Of a stretch of DNA of 64,000 bases, positions 8,585-17,933 are shown in pieces. Within the stretch, counting starts at the first letter, position 1; every line of letters begins with the position of its first letter. The translations under genes were made by a program, and so were the position numbers. The notes beneath the pieces are model-generated. The model saw only the letters and a program-made list of their open reading frames with translations. It was not told where the DNA came from and made no database searches. The stretch is from the NCBI RefSeq assembly GCF_004522095.1, contig NZ_SPUI01000012.1, positions 1-64,000 of the forward strand. The letters are read 5' to 3'. Origin of the DNA: Nocardioides sp. 503. GTDB lineage: Bacteria; Actinomycetota; Actinomycetes; Propionibacteriales; Nocardioidaceae.

Positions 8585-11023
8585 TCAGTCGGTACGCCGC
8601 TTGGCGCGCTGCATGCGGGTCAGGGTGTCCCAGCCGGTGAGGATCGTCGAGCGCACGGCCGGCAGCACCTCGGGGGAGTCGGCCGTCGCGCGGCCGCGGC
8701 GCAGCAGGTCGTCGTCGGCGACGCTCGGGACCATCGCGCGCATCAGCGACATGATGTCGAGCATGCCGCCCCCGCTGAGCCGCTCCGCCTCGTCGAGGTA
8801 GCGCTGGGCGTAGGGGAGTAGGAGCTCGGACTGCCCCGGCTGCCAGAACAGCCCGGCGACCTGGATCACCGCTCCTCCGGCCGGGACCGACCGCCTCTCG
8901 AAGAGCTCGGCCCACACCCGGTCCTTGGCCGCCGCGTCCGGCTGCGCGGCGCTCACGCCCAGCACCCGGGCGGAGACGTCCGGGTCGGGGTCCCGCTCGC
9001 GCAGCGCCTCGACCGCAGCGGGGTCGTGGGACCCCAGGGCCGCTCGCCTGGCCAGTGCGCGCCAGGCCAGGTCGAGGTCGTCGCCGGCGGCGTCGTCAAG
9101 CGCCGCGAGGTGCTCGTCGGTGGTGGCGGACATGGCGAGCGCGCGCAGCGCCGGCTGCCGGTGCTCGCCGCCGGCCAGGGCGAGCGCCGCGTCCGCCAGC
9201 CGTCGCTGCCGCTCGGGGACGTCACGGTCGGCGCTCCACCGCGTCACGGTCGCCTGGGCCAGCCCGAGGAACGGCTCCACGAGCGCCGCTGAGCTCTCGC
9301 GCTCGAGGACGGCCAGGCAACAGTCCAGGAAGGCCCCGGGGCCGAGCTCGCCCTTGACCAGCATGTCCCAGGCGGTGGTGACGGCGAGCCCGCGCCCCAG
9401 AGGTGTGGGCAGGTCGGCGGCCCCGTCGAGCAGGGCCCGGGTGGTCGGCTCGTCGGCTCGGACGGCGGCGAAGGTCAGGTCGTCGTCGTTGACGAGGTAG
9501 AGGTCGGCCGCCGGCAGCTCGACCGGCGTGCTGGTGCCGGCGAGCTCGACCGCGACCGAAGCGGTGCGGCGCAGCCCCGAGGCCTCGCGGGTGTAGCAGC
9601 CGACGTCGAGGCGGTGCGGTCGCGGTGGCTCGCCGTCGGGCCCCACGGCCTCCACCTGACCGTCGCGCAGGGTCAGGGTGTCGGTGCCGGACCGGTCGAG
9701 CCACTCCCGCGTCCAGCCGGAGAGGTCACGGCCGGCCGCGGTCGCCACCGCCCCCATCAGGTCGTCGAGGGTCGTGTTGCCGTAGGCGTGGTCACGGAAG
9801 TAGGCGCGCAGCCCCTCCACGAAGGCGTCCTCGCCGACGTAGGCGACCAGCTGCTTGAGGACGCTGGAGCCCTTGACGTAGGTGATCGCGTCGAAGTTGG
9901 CCGTGGCGGCGGCCACGTCAGGCACCGCCGCGCGGATGGGGTGCGTCGCGGGGCCCATGTCGTCGCGGTAGCCCTGGGACTTGAAGCGCGCCAGGAAGGC
10001 GGCCCAGGCGTCGGCGTACTCGGTGGCCGCGGCCAACGCCCAGTCGGCGGCCCAGGAGGCGAAGGCCTCGTTGAGCCACAGGTCGTCCCACCACCGCATC
10101 GTGACGAGGTCGCCGAACCACTGGTGGGCCATCTCGTGCAGCAGCACGTTGGCGGTGCGGATGCGCTCGGTGTACGTCGGCGCCGAGCGGGGCACCAGGT
10201 TGTCGCCCCAGGTGACGCAGCCCCAGTTCTCCATCGCGCCGCCCATGTCGGGGACGAAGACCTGGTCGTAGCGCCGCTGCGGGAACGGCGAGCCGAAGCG
10301 CTCCCCGAAGAACGCGAGCCCCTGCCCGGTCACGGTGAACAGCTCCTCGGCCTCGCGCTCGAAGACCGGGCGCAGCGACCGGCGGCAGTAGAGGCCCAGG
10401 TCGTAGCCGGCGCGCTCGCTGCGCTGCTCGTGGAAGGGCCCGGCGTTGACCACCACGACGTACGTCGACAGCGGCGGCGTGTCCGGGAAGCGCCAGGTGC
10501 GGGCGTCGTCGGTCGGCTCGATCGCGTCGGGACCGCAGTTGGACAGGACCGTCCACGACGCCGGGGCGTGGACGGTGAACGCGTGCGGCGCCTTGAGGTC
10601 GGGCTGGTCGAAGCAGGCCCAGGCCCGGCGCGCCTCGTCGGGCTCGAAGGAGGTCCAGAAGTAGACGAGCCCGTCGCTCGGGTCGACCGTGCGGAGCATG
10701 CCGGCGCCGGTCCCGGTGTCGGACTGGGTGGCGGAGACGACCAGGACGTTGTGCTCGGCCAGGTCGCTCAGCACGATCCGGCCACCGCTCGCCGTCGACA
10801 GGTCGAGCCCGACCCCGTTGAGGGTGGCGCGGCTCGCCTCCGCGACGCAGTCGACGAAGGTCTCGGCCCCGGGCTCGCGGCAGGTGAAGGTCACCGTCGA
10901 CGTCGACGCGAGCACCTCACCCTCCAGCAGGCCGCGCAGGTCGACCTCGATGTCGTAGCGCTCCACCGAGATCAGCGCCGCCCGCTCGGCTGCCTCGTCC
11001 ATGGTCAGGCTCGTCGCGTCCAT
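8585..11023 (-). CDS. pepN: Aminopeptidase N (M1 family)
   Basis: This 812-residue zinc metallopeptidase removes N-terminal amino acids from peptides in the cytoplasm. The substrate-binding motif GAMENWG is at residues 262-268. The zinc site is HEMAH at 296-300 with the third ligand E319 in LWLNEAF. A long helical ERAP1-like C-terminal domain follows. The size fits actinobacterial PepN (about 850). The ATG at 11023-11021 is preceded by TACCGT six bases upstream, pointing to a leaderless mRNA; another in-frame ATG lies seven codons later. It is divergent from the Nudix gene and shares part of its promoter. Confidence 0.95.
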   Translation of the reverse strand: MDATSLTMDEAAERAALISVERYDIEVDLRGLLEGEVLASTSTVTFTCREPGAETFVDCVAEASRATLNGVGLDLSTASGGRIVLSDLAEHNVLVVSATQSDTGTGAGMLRTVDPSDGLVYFWTSFEPDEARRAWACFDQPDLKAPHAFTVHAPASWTVLSNCGPDAIEPTDDARTWRFPDTPPLSTYVVVVNAGPFHEQRSERAGYDLGLYCRRSLRPVFEREAEELFTVTGQGLAFFGERFGSPFPQRRYDQVFVPDMGGAMENWGCVTWGDNLVPRSAPTYTERIRTANVLLHEMAHQWFGDLVTMRWWDDLWLNEAFASWAADWALAAATEYADAWAAFLARFKSQGYRDDMGPATHPIRAAVPDVAAATANFDAITYVKGSSVLKQLVAYVGEDAFVEGLRAYFRDHAYGNTTLDDLMGAVATAAGRDLSGWTREWLDRSGTDTLTLRDGQVEAVGPDGEPPRPHRLDVGCYTREASGLRRTASVAVELAGTSTPVELPAADLYLVNDDDLTFAAVRADEPTTRALLDGAADLPTPLGRGLAVTTAWDMLVKGELGPGAFLDCCLAVLERESSAALVEPFLGLAQATVTRWSADRDVPERQRRLADAALALAGGEHRQPALRALAMSATTDEHLAALDDAAGDDLDLAWRALARRAALGSHDPAAVEALRERDPDPDVSARVLGVSAAQPDAAAKDRVWAELFERRSVPAGGAVIQVAGLFWQPGQSELLLPYAQRYLDEAERLSGGGMLDIMSLMRAMVPSVADDDLLRRGRATADSPEVLPAVRSTILTGWDTLTRMQRAKRRTD

Positions 11024-11029
11024 CCCGTC

Positions 11030-11039
11030 ACGGTAGCGT
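11030..11039. promoter_or_regulatory. Overlapping divergent -10 elements (pepN / Nudix)
   Basis: ACGGTAGCGT holds TACCGT on the minus strand (11035-11030) and TAGCGT on the plus strand (11034-11039), sharing the TA at 11034-11035. The minus box ends 6 bases before the pepN ATG and the plus box ends 7 bases before the Nudix ATG. Both genes would be leaderless and their promoters cannot be occupied together. Confidence 0.65.
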
Positions 11040-11046
11040 CCGAGGC

Positions 11047-11673
11047 ATGCCCAGCGACCCCCACGCAGCCACCACCGGCCCGCTCGGCGACAGCGAGGAG
11101 ACGTGGCCCGTGGCGGCCACCCGTGACCTGCACCGCGACGACTGGGTCGTCGCGCTGCGGCGCGACGAGGTCCGGCTGCCGGGCGACGAGGACGGCCCGA
11201 CGTTCGGCCGGCTGGTGCTGGAGCACCCCGGCGCGGTCGTCGTGCTCGCGATCGACGCCGACGAGCGGGTCCTGGTGCTGCTGCAGTACCGCCACCCGGG
11301 CCGGCACCGCTTCGTCGAGCTGCCCGCCGGGCTGATCGACAAGGTGGGGGAGGCGCCGGTCGAGGTCGCGCGCCGTGAGCTGCGCGAGGAAGCGGCGCTC
11401 GAGGCGGCCGACTGGGCCGACCTGGGCACGGCCTACTCCTCGCCCGGGATCTCCGACGAGCTCATCCACTACTTCGTCGCCCGCGGCCTCACCGAGGTCG
11501 ACCGCGACTTCGCGCCCGACCACGAGGAGGCGGACATGGAGGCCCGGTGGGTCCCGTTCGCCGAGCTGTACGACGCCGTGCTGGCCGGGCGGGCCCGCGA
11601 CGCGCCCCTCGCGCTGGCGGTCCTCCTCGCGCACGCGCGCGGGCTCGCCGGCAGCGCCGGCGGCGGGCGATAG
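11047..11673 (+). CDS. Nudix hydrolase, ADP-ribose pyrophosphatase-like
   Basis: This 208-residue protein should hydrolyse a nucleoside diphosphate derivative, ADP-ribose being the usual substrate of this subgroup. The beta-sheet core VVVLAIDADERVLVLLQYRHP precedes a Nudix box near residues 98-120. The box is slightly off consensus: one extra residue separates the glycine from the first glutamate, and Ala replaces Gly after REE. The metal-binding RELREE is intact. The ELPAGLID lead-in is typical of ADP-ribose pyrophosphatases. It occupies the Rv1700 position between pyrG and xerD. Start chosen from the -10 box 7 bases upstream. Confidence 0.88.
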   Translation: MPSDPHAATTGPLGDSEETWPVAATRDLHRDDWVVALRRDEVRLPGDEDGPTFGRLVLEHPGAVVVLAIDADERVLVLLQYRHPGRHRFVELPAGLIDKVGEAPVEVARRELREEAALEAADWADLGTAYSSPGISDELIHYFVARGLTEVDRDFAPDHEEADMEARWVPFAELYDAVLAGRARDAPLALAVLLAHARGLAGSAGGGR

Positions 11674-11676
11674 TGT
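11671..11676 (+). promoter_or_regulatory. -10 element TAGTGT for ald, overlapping the Nudix stop
   Basis: TAGTGT begins with the TAG stop codon of the Nudix gene. Transcription from about 11683 would give a leader of roughly 40 bases. That leader opens with a 6-bp hairpin (GTGGCG 11683-11688 with CGCCAC 11695-11700) and ends with AAGGAG before the ald GTG. Confidence 0.4.
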
Positions 11677-11722
11677 CGCCGCGTGGCGTCCTCGCGCCAC
11701 GTCCTCGACGAAGGAGCTGCAG

Positions 11723-12838
11723 GTGAAGGTCGGCGTCCCCAAGGAAGTCAAGAACCACGAGTACCGCGTGGCGATCACGCCGGTCGGGGTGCACGAGCTG
11801 ACCGCTCACGGTCACGAGGTCGTGGTCGAGCGGGACGCCGGGGTGGGGTCCTCGATCCCGGACGAGGCCTACGTCGCGGCCGGGGCCACGATCTCGGACT
11901 CCGCGGACGACGTGTGGGGCTCCGCGGAGATGGTGCTCAAGGTCAAGGAGCCGGTCGCGGAGGAGTACCACCGCCTGCGCGAGGGGCTGACGCTGTTCAC
12001 CTACCTGCACCTGGCGGCGGACAAGCCGCTGACCGAGGCTCTGCTCGCCAGCAAGGTGACTGCGGTCGCCTACGAGACGGTGCAGCTGCCCTCGGGCGGG
12101 CTGCCGTTGCTGTACCCGATGTCGGAGGTCGCGGGCTGTCTCGCACCGCAGGTGGGTGCGCACAGCCTGTTGAAGGCGCAGGGTGGTCGTGGGGTGCTGA
12201 TGGGGGGTGTCGGCGGGGTCGCGAACGCGAAGGTCGTGATCATCGGCGCCGGTGTCTCGGGCCAGAACGCCGCGAACATCGCGCTCGGGATGGGTGCGGA
12301 CGTGACGTTGCTGGACACCGACCTGGACAAGCTGCGGATGTCGTTCTGGCGTTACAACAACCGGGTCCACGGCCTGGCGTCGTCCAGGCTCACGGTGGAG
12401 CAGCAGGTGATGGAGGCTGACATGGTGATCGGTGCGGTCCTGATCCCGGGTGCTGCGGCGCCGAAGCTGGTGTCGAACGAGCTGGTGTCGCGGATGAAGC
12501 CGGGTTCGGTGCTGGTCGACATCGCGGTGGACCAGGGTGGGTGCTTCGAGGACACCCGGGCCACCACCCACGACGACCCCACCTACCAGGTGCACGGGTC
12601 GACGTTCTACTGCGTGGCGAACATGCCGGGCGCGGTGCCGAACACCTCGACGTATGCGCTGACGAACGCGACGCTGCCCTACACGGTCAAGCTGGCCGAC
12701 CACGGGTGGGCCGAGGCCAGTCGTCGTGACCACTCGCTCGCGCTGGGCCTCAACACCCACGCCGGCCAGCTCACCAACGCCCCCGTCGGGGAGGCCGTCG
12801 GCATCGACGCGGTCACCCTGGAGAGCGTGCTGGGCTGA
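11723..12838 (+). CDS. ald: Alanine dehydrogenase
   Basis: This 371-residue enzyme reversibly deaminates L-alanine to pyruvate with NAD. The catalytic residues R15, K75 and H96 are at the positions known for bacterial alanine dehydrogenase, and the aspartate lies in [11 protein letters not shown]. The Rossmann fingerprint is [22 protein letters not shown]. Size and domain order (catalytic, NAD-binding, catalytic) are normal. The GTG at 11723 is preceded by AAGGAG. The middle of the gene (about 12,050-12,690) uses more GGT, CGT and TTG codons than its ends or neighbours. The gene is not part of the equivalent mycobacterial cluster, so it is a local insertion. Confidence 0.95.
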   Translation: MKVGVPKEVKNHEYRVAITPVGVHELTAHGHEVVVERDAGVGSSIPDEAYVAAGATISDSADDVWGSAEMVLKVKEPVAEEYHRLREGLTLFTYLHLAADKPLTEALLASKVTAVAYETVQLPSGGLPLLYPMSEVAGCLAPQVGAHSLLKAQGGRGVLMGGVGGVANAKVVIIGAGVSGQNAANIALGMGADVTLLDTDLDKLRMSFWRYNNRVHGLASSRLTVEQQVMEADMVIGAVLIPGAAAPKLVSNELVSRMKPGSVLVDIAVDQGGCFEDTRATTHDDPTYQVHGSTFYCVANMPGAVPNTSTYALTNATLPYTVKLADHGWAEASRRDHSLALGLNTHAGQLTNAPVGEAVGIDAVTLESVLG

Positions 12839-12839
12839 C

Positions 12840-13805
12840 TTGGCCGCCACGACCGGACCAGGACCCGCGACGTCGACCGGCGACGTCGACCGGGCCGTGC
12901 GCACCTACCTCGAGCACCTCTCGGTCGAGAAGGGCCTGGCGACCAACACGCTGACGTCCTACCGGCGCGACCTGCGCCGCTACCGCGCGCACCTCGCGGG
13001 CGAGGGCGTGGAGCGCCTGGAGCAGGTCGACGAGGCGACCGTGGCCGGCTTCCTGATGCGGCTGCGCGAGGGCGACGCCGACCACCCGCCGCTGAGCGCG
13101 ACGTCCGCGGCGCGCACCGTGGTCGCGGTGCGGGGCTTCCACAAGTTCGCCGTGGCCGACGGGCTCGCGACGCTCGACCCGGCCAGCGGCGTCAAGCCGC
13201 CCGCCGCGGCGAAGCGGCTGCCCAAGGCGCTGCCGCTCTCCGACGTGGAGGCCATCCTGGAGGCGGCGGGCGCCCCGGGCACCACCCTGGCGCTGCGCGA
13301 CCGTGCGCTGCTGGAGGTGCTCTACGGCACCGGTGCCCGGATCTCGGAGGCGGTGGGGCTCGACGTCGACGACCTCGACGACGTCGACGGCACGGTCCTG
13401 CTGCGCGGCAAGGGCAGCAAGGAGCGGCTGGTGCCGATCGGGTCGTTCGCCCGGGAGGCGCTCGCGGCCTACCTCGTGCGGGCGCGCCCCGAGCTGGTCG
13501 CGACCGGCTCCGGGGCCGTGGGTGGCGCGCTGTTCCTCAACGCCCGCGGTGGCCGGCTGTCCCGGCAGTCCGCGTGGGCCGTGCTGGCCAAGGCCGCCGA
13601 CCGCGCCGGGGTCACCCGCGACGTCTCGCCGCACACCATGCGGCACTCCTTCGCGACCCACCTGCTCGACGGCGGCGCCGACGTGCGTGTCGTGCAGGAG
13701 CTGCTCGGGCACGCGTCGGTGACCACGACGCAGGTCTACACGCTGGTCACCGTCGACAACCTGCGCGAGGTCTTCGCCACCGCGCACCCGCGGGCGCGCG
13801 ACTGA
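12840..13805 (+). CDS. xerD: Tyrosine recombinase XerD
   Basis: This 321-residue recombinase would resolve chromosome dimers at dif with XerC. The N-terminal SAM-like core-binding domain ([29 protein letters not shown]) is followed by the catalytic domain. That domain shows the arginine in [11 protein letters not shown], the [12 protein letters not shown] box, the [13 protein letters not shown] segment with the nucleophile tyrosine, and a lysine in [10 protein letters not shown]. The start is probably TTG at 12840, since no ATG or GTG fits before the conserved N terminus and it lies 1 base after the ald stop. It keeps the Rv1701 position, which argues against a phage integrase. Confidence 0.93.
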   Translation: MAATTGPGPATSTGDVDRAVRTYLEHLSVEKGLATNTLTSYRRDLRRYRAHLAGEGVERLEQVDEATVAGFLMRLREGDADHPPLSATSAARTVVAVRGFHKFAVADGLATLDPASGVKPPAAAKRLPKALPLSDVEAILEAAGAPGTTLALRDRALLEVLYGTGARISEAVGLDVDDLDDVDGTVLLRGKGSKERLVPIGSFAREALAAYLVRARPELVATGSGAVGGALFLNARGGRLSRQSAWAVLAKAADRAGVTRDVSPHTMRHSFATHLLDGGADVRVVQELLGHASVTTTQVYTLVTVDNLREVFATAHPRARD

Positions 13806-16372
13806 TGGCGCGCACCCTCGACCCGGACAAGGTCTACGACGAGATCACCACCTGGGCGGCCGGGGAGGGCCTCGAGCTCTACCCGCACCAGGACGAGGCC
13901 GTCATCGAGCTGCTGGGCGGCAGCAACGTCGTCCTGGCGACGCCCACCGGCTCGGGCAAGTCGCTCGTCGCGATCGGCGCGCACATGGCGGCGCTCGCCG
14001 ACGACCGGGTGAGCTTCTACACCGCGCCGATCAAGGCGCTGGTGAGCGAGAAGTTCTTCGCCCTCTGCGGGGTCTTCGGCGCCGAGAACGTCGGCATGCT
14101 CACCGGCGACGCCTCGGTCAACGTCGACGCCCCCATCATCTGCTGCACCGCGGAGGTCCTCGCCAACATCGCGCTGCGCGAGGGGGCGTCGGCCGACGTG
14201 GGGCTCGTCGTGATGGACGAGTTCCACTACTACGCCGAGCCCGACCGCGGCTGGGCCTGGCAGGTGCCGCTCCTGACCCTGCCGCACGCGCAGTTCCTGC
14301 TGATGTCGGCCACCCTCGGCGACGTCACGGAGATCGCCGAGGACCTGAGCCGGCGCACCGGGCGGGAGACCGCGATCGTCGACGACGCCGAGCGGCCGGT
14401 GCCGCTGTCCTTCGAGTGGGCGCTGACGCCGCTCGACGACACCGTGCAGCGGCTCGTGGAGGAGCGGCAGGCGCCCGTCTACGTCGTGCACTTCACCCAG
14501 AAGGACGCCGTCGAGCACGCCACCAGCCTGCTGTCGCCGAGCTCGGCCATCGGCAAGGTCAGCGAGGCCGACAAGGAGGCGATCGCCGCCACCATCGGGG
14601 CCTTCCGCTTCGGGGCCGGCTTCGGGAAGACGCTCTCCAAGATGGTGCGCCGGGGGGTCGGCATCCACCACGCCGGCATGCTCCCGCGCTACCGCCGCCT
14701 CGTCGAGCAGCTGGCCCAGGCCGGGCTGCTCACGGTCATCTGCGGCACCGACACCCTCGGCGTCGGCATCAACGTGCCGATCCGCACGGTGCTCTTCAGC
14801 GGGCTGGCGAAGTTCGACGGCAGCCGCCAGCGGATCCTGCGCACCCGCGAGTTCCTCCAGATCGCGGGTCGTGCGGGCCGCGCGGGCTTCGACACCGCCG
14901 GCTACGTCGTCGTGCAGGCGCCCGAGCACGTCATCGAGAACGACAGGGCACGCAAGAAGTCCGACGCCAAGAACGCGTCGATGAGCGCCGAGAAGCAGGC
15001 CAAGAAGAAGAGCAAGCCGCAGCTGAGGAAGCCCCCCGAGGGCATGGTCGTGTGGACCGAGCAGACCTTCGACAAGCTCGTCAACGGCGAGTCCGAGCGG
15101 CTGCAGTCGCGCATGAAGGTCGACAACGCGATGCTCGTCAACGTCCTGGCCCGCGAGGAGGACGCGTTCCCGGTCCTGCGCAGCCTGCTGACGGACAACC
15201 ACGAGGACCGCCGCGGCCAGCTGCGGCTCAGCCGGCGCGCGCTGCGCCTGGTGCGCAGCCTGCTGCGCTCCGGGACCGTCACCCGCCTCGAGGAGCCCGA
15301 CGAGTTCGGGCGCCGCTACGTCCTCACCGTCGACCTGCCCGAGGACTTCGCCCTCAACCAGCCGCTGGCGCACTTCGCGCTCGCCGCCCTCGACGTGCTC
15401 GACCCCGAGAGCGAGACCTACACCCTGGACATCGTCTCGGTGATGGAGTCCGTGCTCGACTCGCCCCGCCAGGTCCTGTTCGCCCAGCAGCGCGCGGCGC
15501 GGGGGGTCGCGATCGGCGAGATGAAGGCCGACGGCATCGAGTACGACGAGCGGATGCTGCTGCTCGACGCCATCACCTGGCCCCAGCCGCTCGCCGAGAT
15601 GCTCGAGGGCGTCTACGAGATCTACCGCGGCACCCACCCCTGGCTGCGCGAGGACGCGCTCGACCCCAAGTCGATCGTCCGGGAGATGTACGAGCAGGGG
15701 ATGGGGTTCACCGACTTCGTGGGTCGCTACGAGCTGGCGCGGTCCGAGGGGCTGGTGCTGCGCTACCTCACCGACGCCTACCGGACGCTGCGCCAGACCG
15801 TGCCCGAGGCGCACCGCACCCCCGAGCTCGACGACCTCGTCGAGTGGCTGGGGGAGACGGTGCGCCAGACCGACTCCTCGCTGCTCGACGAGTGGGAGGC
15901 GCTCTCCGACCCCGAGCAGGTCGCGAAGGCGCTCGCCGAGGGCACCCCGCCGCCCATGAACCGGCCGATCTCCGCGCAGGAGCGGCCCTTCGCGATCATG
16001 ATCCGCAACGCGATGTTCCGTCGGGTGGAGCTGGTCGCCCGCGACGACCTCGACGGCCTGATGGCCGTCGAGCGCGCCGCCGCGGACCGCACGGACCCGC
16101 CCGGCGAGGTGCTGATGACCCGCTCGGCCTGGGACGCGGCGATCGAGGAGTACTACGCCGAGCACGACACCGTCGACTTCGGCCCGGACGCGCGCGGCCC
16201 GCAGCTGCTCGCCGTCCAGCGCACCGGACGGCGCTGGGAGGTCCGCCAGACCATCCACGACCCCGCGGGCGACCACGACTGGGTGATCGAGGCCGTGGTC
16301 GACCTGGACGTCTCCGACGAGCTGGGCGAGCTGGCGCTGACCACCACCGCCATGCGCTGCCTGGGCGACTGA
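13805..16372 (+). CDS. DEAD/DEAH-box helicase with DUF3516 C-terminal domain
   Basis: This 855-residue superfamily 2 helicase overlaps the xerD stop (TGATG). The Q-motif-like YPHQDEA is followed by Walker A ATPTGSGKS at residues 45-53, the DEFH box at 138-141, motif III SAT, and motif VI QIAGRAGRAG. A lysine-rich linker (KKSKPQLRKP region) leads to a long C-terminal half of the DUF3516 type, found mainly in actinobacteria. Domain order resembles the Ski2/Mtr4/HelY group of RNA helicases, so RNA processing or decay is a reasonable guess, but substrate and partners are unknown. Confidence 0.88.
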   Translation: MARTLDPDKVYDEITTWAAGEGLELYPHQDEAVIELLGGSNVVLATPTGSGKSLVAIGAHMAALADDRVSFYTAPIKALVSEKFFALCGVFGAENVGMLTGDASVNVDAPIICCTAEVLANIALREGASADVGLVVMDEFHYYAEPDRGWAWQVPLLTLPHAQFLLMSATLGDVTEIAEDLSRRTGRETAIVDDAERPVPLSFEWALTPLDDTVQRLVEERQAPVYVVHFTQKDAVEHATSLLSPSSAIGKVSEADKEAIAATIGAFRFGAGFGKTLSKMVRRGVGIHHAGMLPRYRRLVEQLAQAGLLTVICGTDTLGVGINVPIRTVLFSGLAKFDGSRQRILRTREFLQIAGRAGRAGFDTAGYVVVQAPEHVIENDRARKKSDAKNASMSAEKQAKKKSKPQLRKPPEGMVVWTEQTFDKLVNGESERLQSRMKVDNAMLVNVLAREEDAFPVLRSLLTDNHEDRRGQLRLSRRALRLVRSLLRSGTVTRLEEPDEFGRRYVLTVDLPEDFALNQPLAHFALAALDVLDPESETYTLDIVSVMESVLDSPRQVLFAQQRAARGVAIGEMKADGIEYDERMLLLDAITWPQPLAEMLEGVYEIYRGTHPWLREDALDPKSIVREMYEQGMGFTDFVGRYELARSEGLVLRYLTDAYRTLRQTVPEAHRTPELDDLVEWLGETVRQTDSSLLDEWEALSDPEQVAKALAEGTPPPMNRPISAQERPFAIMIRNAMFRRVELVARDDLDGLMAVERAAADRTDPPGEVLMTRSAWDAAIEEYYAEHDTVDFGPDARGPQLLAVQRTGRRWEVRQTIHDPAGDHDWVIEAVVDLDVSDELGELALTTTAMRCLGD

Positions 16373-16389
16373 GCGCCCGTTCGGAGTTC

Positions 16390-17109
16390 TCAGCCCAGCA
16401 GCTGGGCGATCTGCGCGTAGAACTCGGCGGGGTCGCCGGCCAGCGAGGCCTTGACCATCGCGGTCCAGTCGTCGACGACGACCTCGATCGCGCCCGTGGT
16501 CAGTCCGTCGAGCGAGAGCCGAGGCACGTCGCGGGGGTCGATCTTGGGTCCGTCGTAGCCGTCGGTGAGGTCCGTGTCCGCCGCACCCAGCAGGACGCCC
16601 TGCACGAAGGTGCCCTGGGCGGCGAGCTCGAGGCGGACGCCGTTGGTCATGTTCCACTCCGCCGCCTTGGCCGCGGAGTAGGAGCCGCTGCCCGGAGCGG
16701 CGAACCACGACAGCGCCGACAGGACGTTGACGATCGCGCCCCCGCCGTTGGCCGCGAGCACCGGGCTGGTCTCGCGGATGACGTCGAGCGTGCCCCAGAA
16801 GTGGGTGTCCATCTCGCGGCGGACCTCGGCGAGGTCGCCGGTCACCAGCGGGGCGCCGGTGGAGATGCCGGCGTTGTTGACCAGGAGGGTGAGGTCGGGC
16901 ACGGCGGCCGCCGCTGCGACGACGGAGTCGTGGTCGAGGAGGTCGAGCCGCAGCGGCACCACCCGGCTGTCCTCGAAGTCGAGGGTCTCGGGACGGCGGG
17001 CCGTGGCGTACACCTTCGTGGCGCCGCGCTCGAGCAGCTCGAGCACGAACTGGCGCCCGATGCCGCGGTTGGCTCCGGTGACGAGGGCGACCTGGTCGGG
17101 AATGTTCAT
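16390..17109 (-). CDS. SDR family NAD(P)-dependent oxidoreductase
   Basis: This 239-residue classical short-chain dehydrogenase has the cofactor motif TGANRGIG at residues 11-18, NNAG at 78-81, and catalytic Y144-x3-K148 in SYSAAK with a serine in the ALSWF segment. It should reduce or oxidise a small carbonyl or alcohol; the substrate cannot be told. It is divergent from the MerR gene, with a dyad in between placed where a MerR-type regulator would act, so it is probably the regulated target. It is convergent with the helicase gene across 17 bp. Confidence 0.9.
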   Translation of the reverse strand: MNIPDQVALVTGANRGIGRQFVLELLERGATKVYATARRPETLDFEDSRVVPLRLDLLDHDSVVAAAAAVPDLTLLVNNAGISTGAPLVTGDLAEVRREMDTHFWGTLDVIRETSPVLAANGGGAIVNVLSALSWFAAPGSGSYSAAKAAEWNMTNGVRLELAAQGTFVQGVLLGAADTDLTDGYDGPKIDPRDVPRLSLDGLTTGAIEVVVDDWTAMVKASLAGDPAEFYAQIAQLLG

Positions 17110-17179
17110 CGGTTCCTTGCTTTCGGGTGAGGTCTGACGAGGCCGGCCTCGGTGGCCCGGCGTCGGCTACGCTAGGACC

Positions 17180-17193
17180 TGACGTTGACGTCA
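17180..17193. promoter_or_regulatory. MerR-type operator dyad
   Basis: TGACGT-TG-ACGTCA is a perfect 14-bp dyad with a 2-base centre. On the minus strand it overlaps a TTGACG -35-like hexamer (17194-17189). A -10-like TAGCCG follows at exactly 19 bp spacing, the long spacing typical of MerR-controlled promoters, while a stronger TAGCGT lies closer (17174-17169). This fits control of the SDR gene by the adjacent regulator. Confidence 0.55.
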
Positions 17194-17245
17194 AGGGCAA
17201 GTCGGCGAGACCGACGACACAGCACGGACCGGCAGGGAGACGTAC

Positions 17246-17656
17246 ATGCGCATCGGTGAGGTGGCCGACCGGGCCGGGGTCAGCACGCGGGCGCTGCGCT
17301 ACTACGAGGAGCAGGGCCTGATCGCTCCCGAGCGCACCGGCAGCGGGCAGCGGAGCTATGCCGAGTCCGCCGTCGAGCGGGTGCAGATGATCCAGCAGTT
17401 CTTCACCGCCGGCCTGCCGAGCCGCACGATCCGCCAGCTGCTGCCGTGCGTCGACACCGGGCACGGCTCGCCGGAGGCCTTCGCCATGCTCGCGGCCGAG
17501 CGCGACCGGATCACCGCCGCCATGGCGGACCTCGCGGCCGCGCGCGACGCCCTGGACGCGCTCATCGACCTCGCCCACCACCCCACGCCGGAGCACTGCC
17601 CGGCGCTGCGCGACCCGGCCTGGTCGTCCTACGACGCCGGGCTCGTCCGCGCCTGA
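17246..17656 (+). CDS. MerR family transcriptional regulator
   Basis: This 136-residue protein has the MerR winged helix-turn-helix at the extreme N terminus (MRIGEVADRAGVSTRALRYYEEQGL). A dimerisation helix (MLAAERDRITAAMADLAAARDALDALID) and a short C-terminal segment follow. There are no paired cysteines of the metal-sensing subgroups, so an organic or redox ligand is more likely. It should bind the dyad at 17180-17193 and control the divergent SDR gene, possibly also itself. GGGAG lies 8 bases before the ATG. Confidence 0.92.
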   Translation: MRIGEVADRAGVSTRALRYYEEQGLIAPERTGSGQRSYAESAVERVQMIQQFFTAGLPSRTIRQLLPCVDTGHGSPEAFAMLAAERDRITAAMADLAAARDALDALIDLAHHPTPEHCPALRDPAWSSYDAGLVRA

Positions 17657-17933
17657 CGAGCCGTCTCGACGCTCTCGTCGCGGCCTGGACCACCGGCGTC
17701 GTTCCTCCACAGGAAAGTGCACAGGGGAGTCCCGGCCTGTGCAGGGGAGCGCGCGCGAGTGCACATCCTCTCCACACCTTTCCCTTGCCCCTGTGGGAAT
17801 CCGGCAACGAGTAGGTGCATCGTCGGGACCGGGCCTAGAGTCCGCGGCGAGTCTCCGCAATGTCGTCGTGTCGACATTGTGTGATGGGGAGCAGAGCCCC
17901 GACCGGTCTCGGAGAACCCACGAGGAGTGGCAC
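17657..17933. other. Intergenic region upstream of parA
   Basis: This 277-bp stretch has no gene. It carries clustered short repeats: GTGCAC at 17717-17722 and 17759-17764, near-identical TGCACAGGGGAG and TGTGCAGGGGAG, and TCCACA or its complement several times. These could be binding sites for a regulator or a DnaA-like protein, but the matches to a DnaA box are weak. The parA promoter should lie here. Confidence 0.4.

Noticed and set aside
12840-13805. Tyrosine recombinase as a sign of an integrated element
   Set aside because: Its position next to the Nudix gene matches chromosomal xerD, no attachment repeats were seen, and flanking genes are housekeeping.
17701-17820. Cluster of TCCACA-like sequences as DnaA boxes or an origin
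   Set aside because: None matches the 9-base DnaA box well, and the neighbouring genes are not those of oriC (dnaA, dnaN, gyrB).
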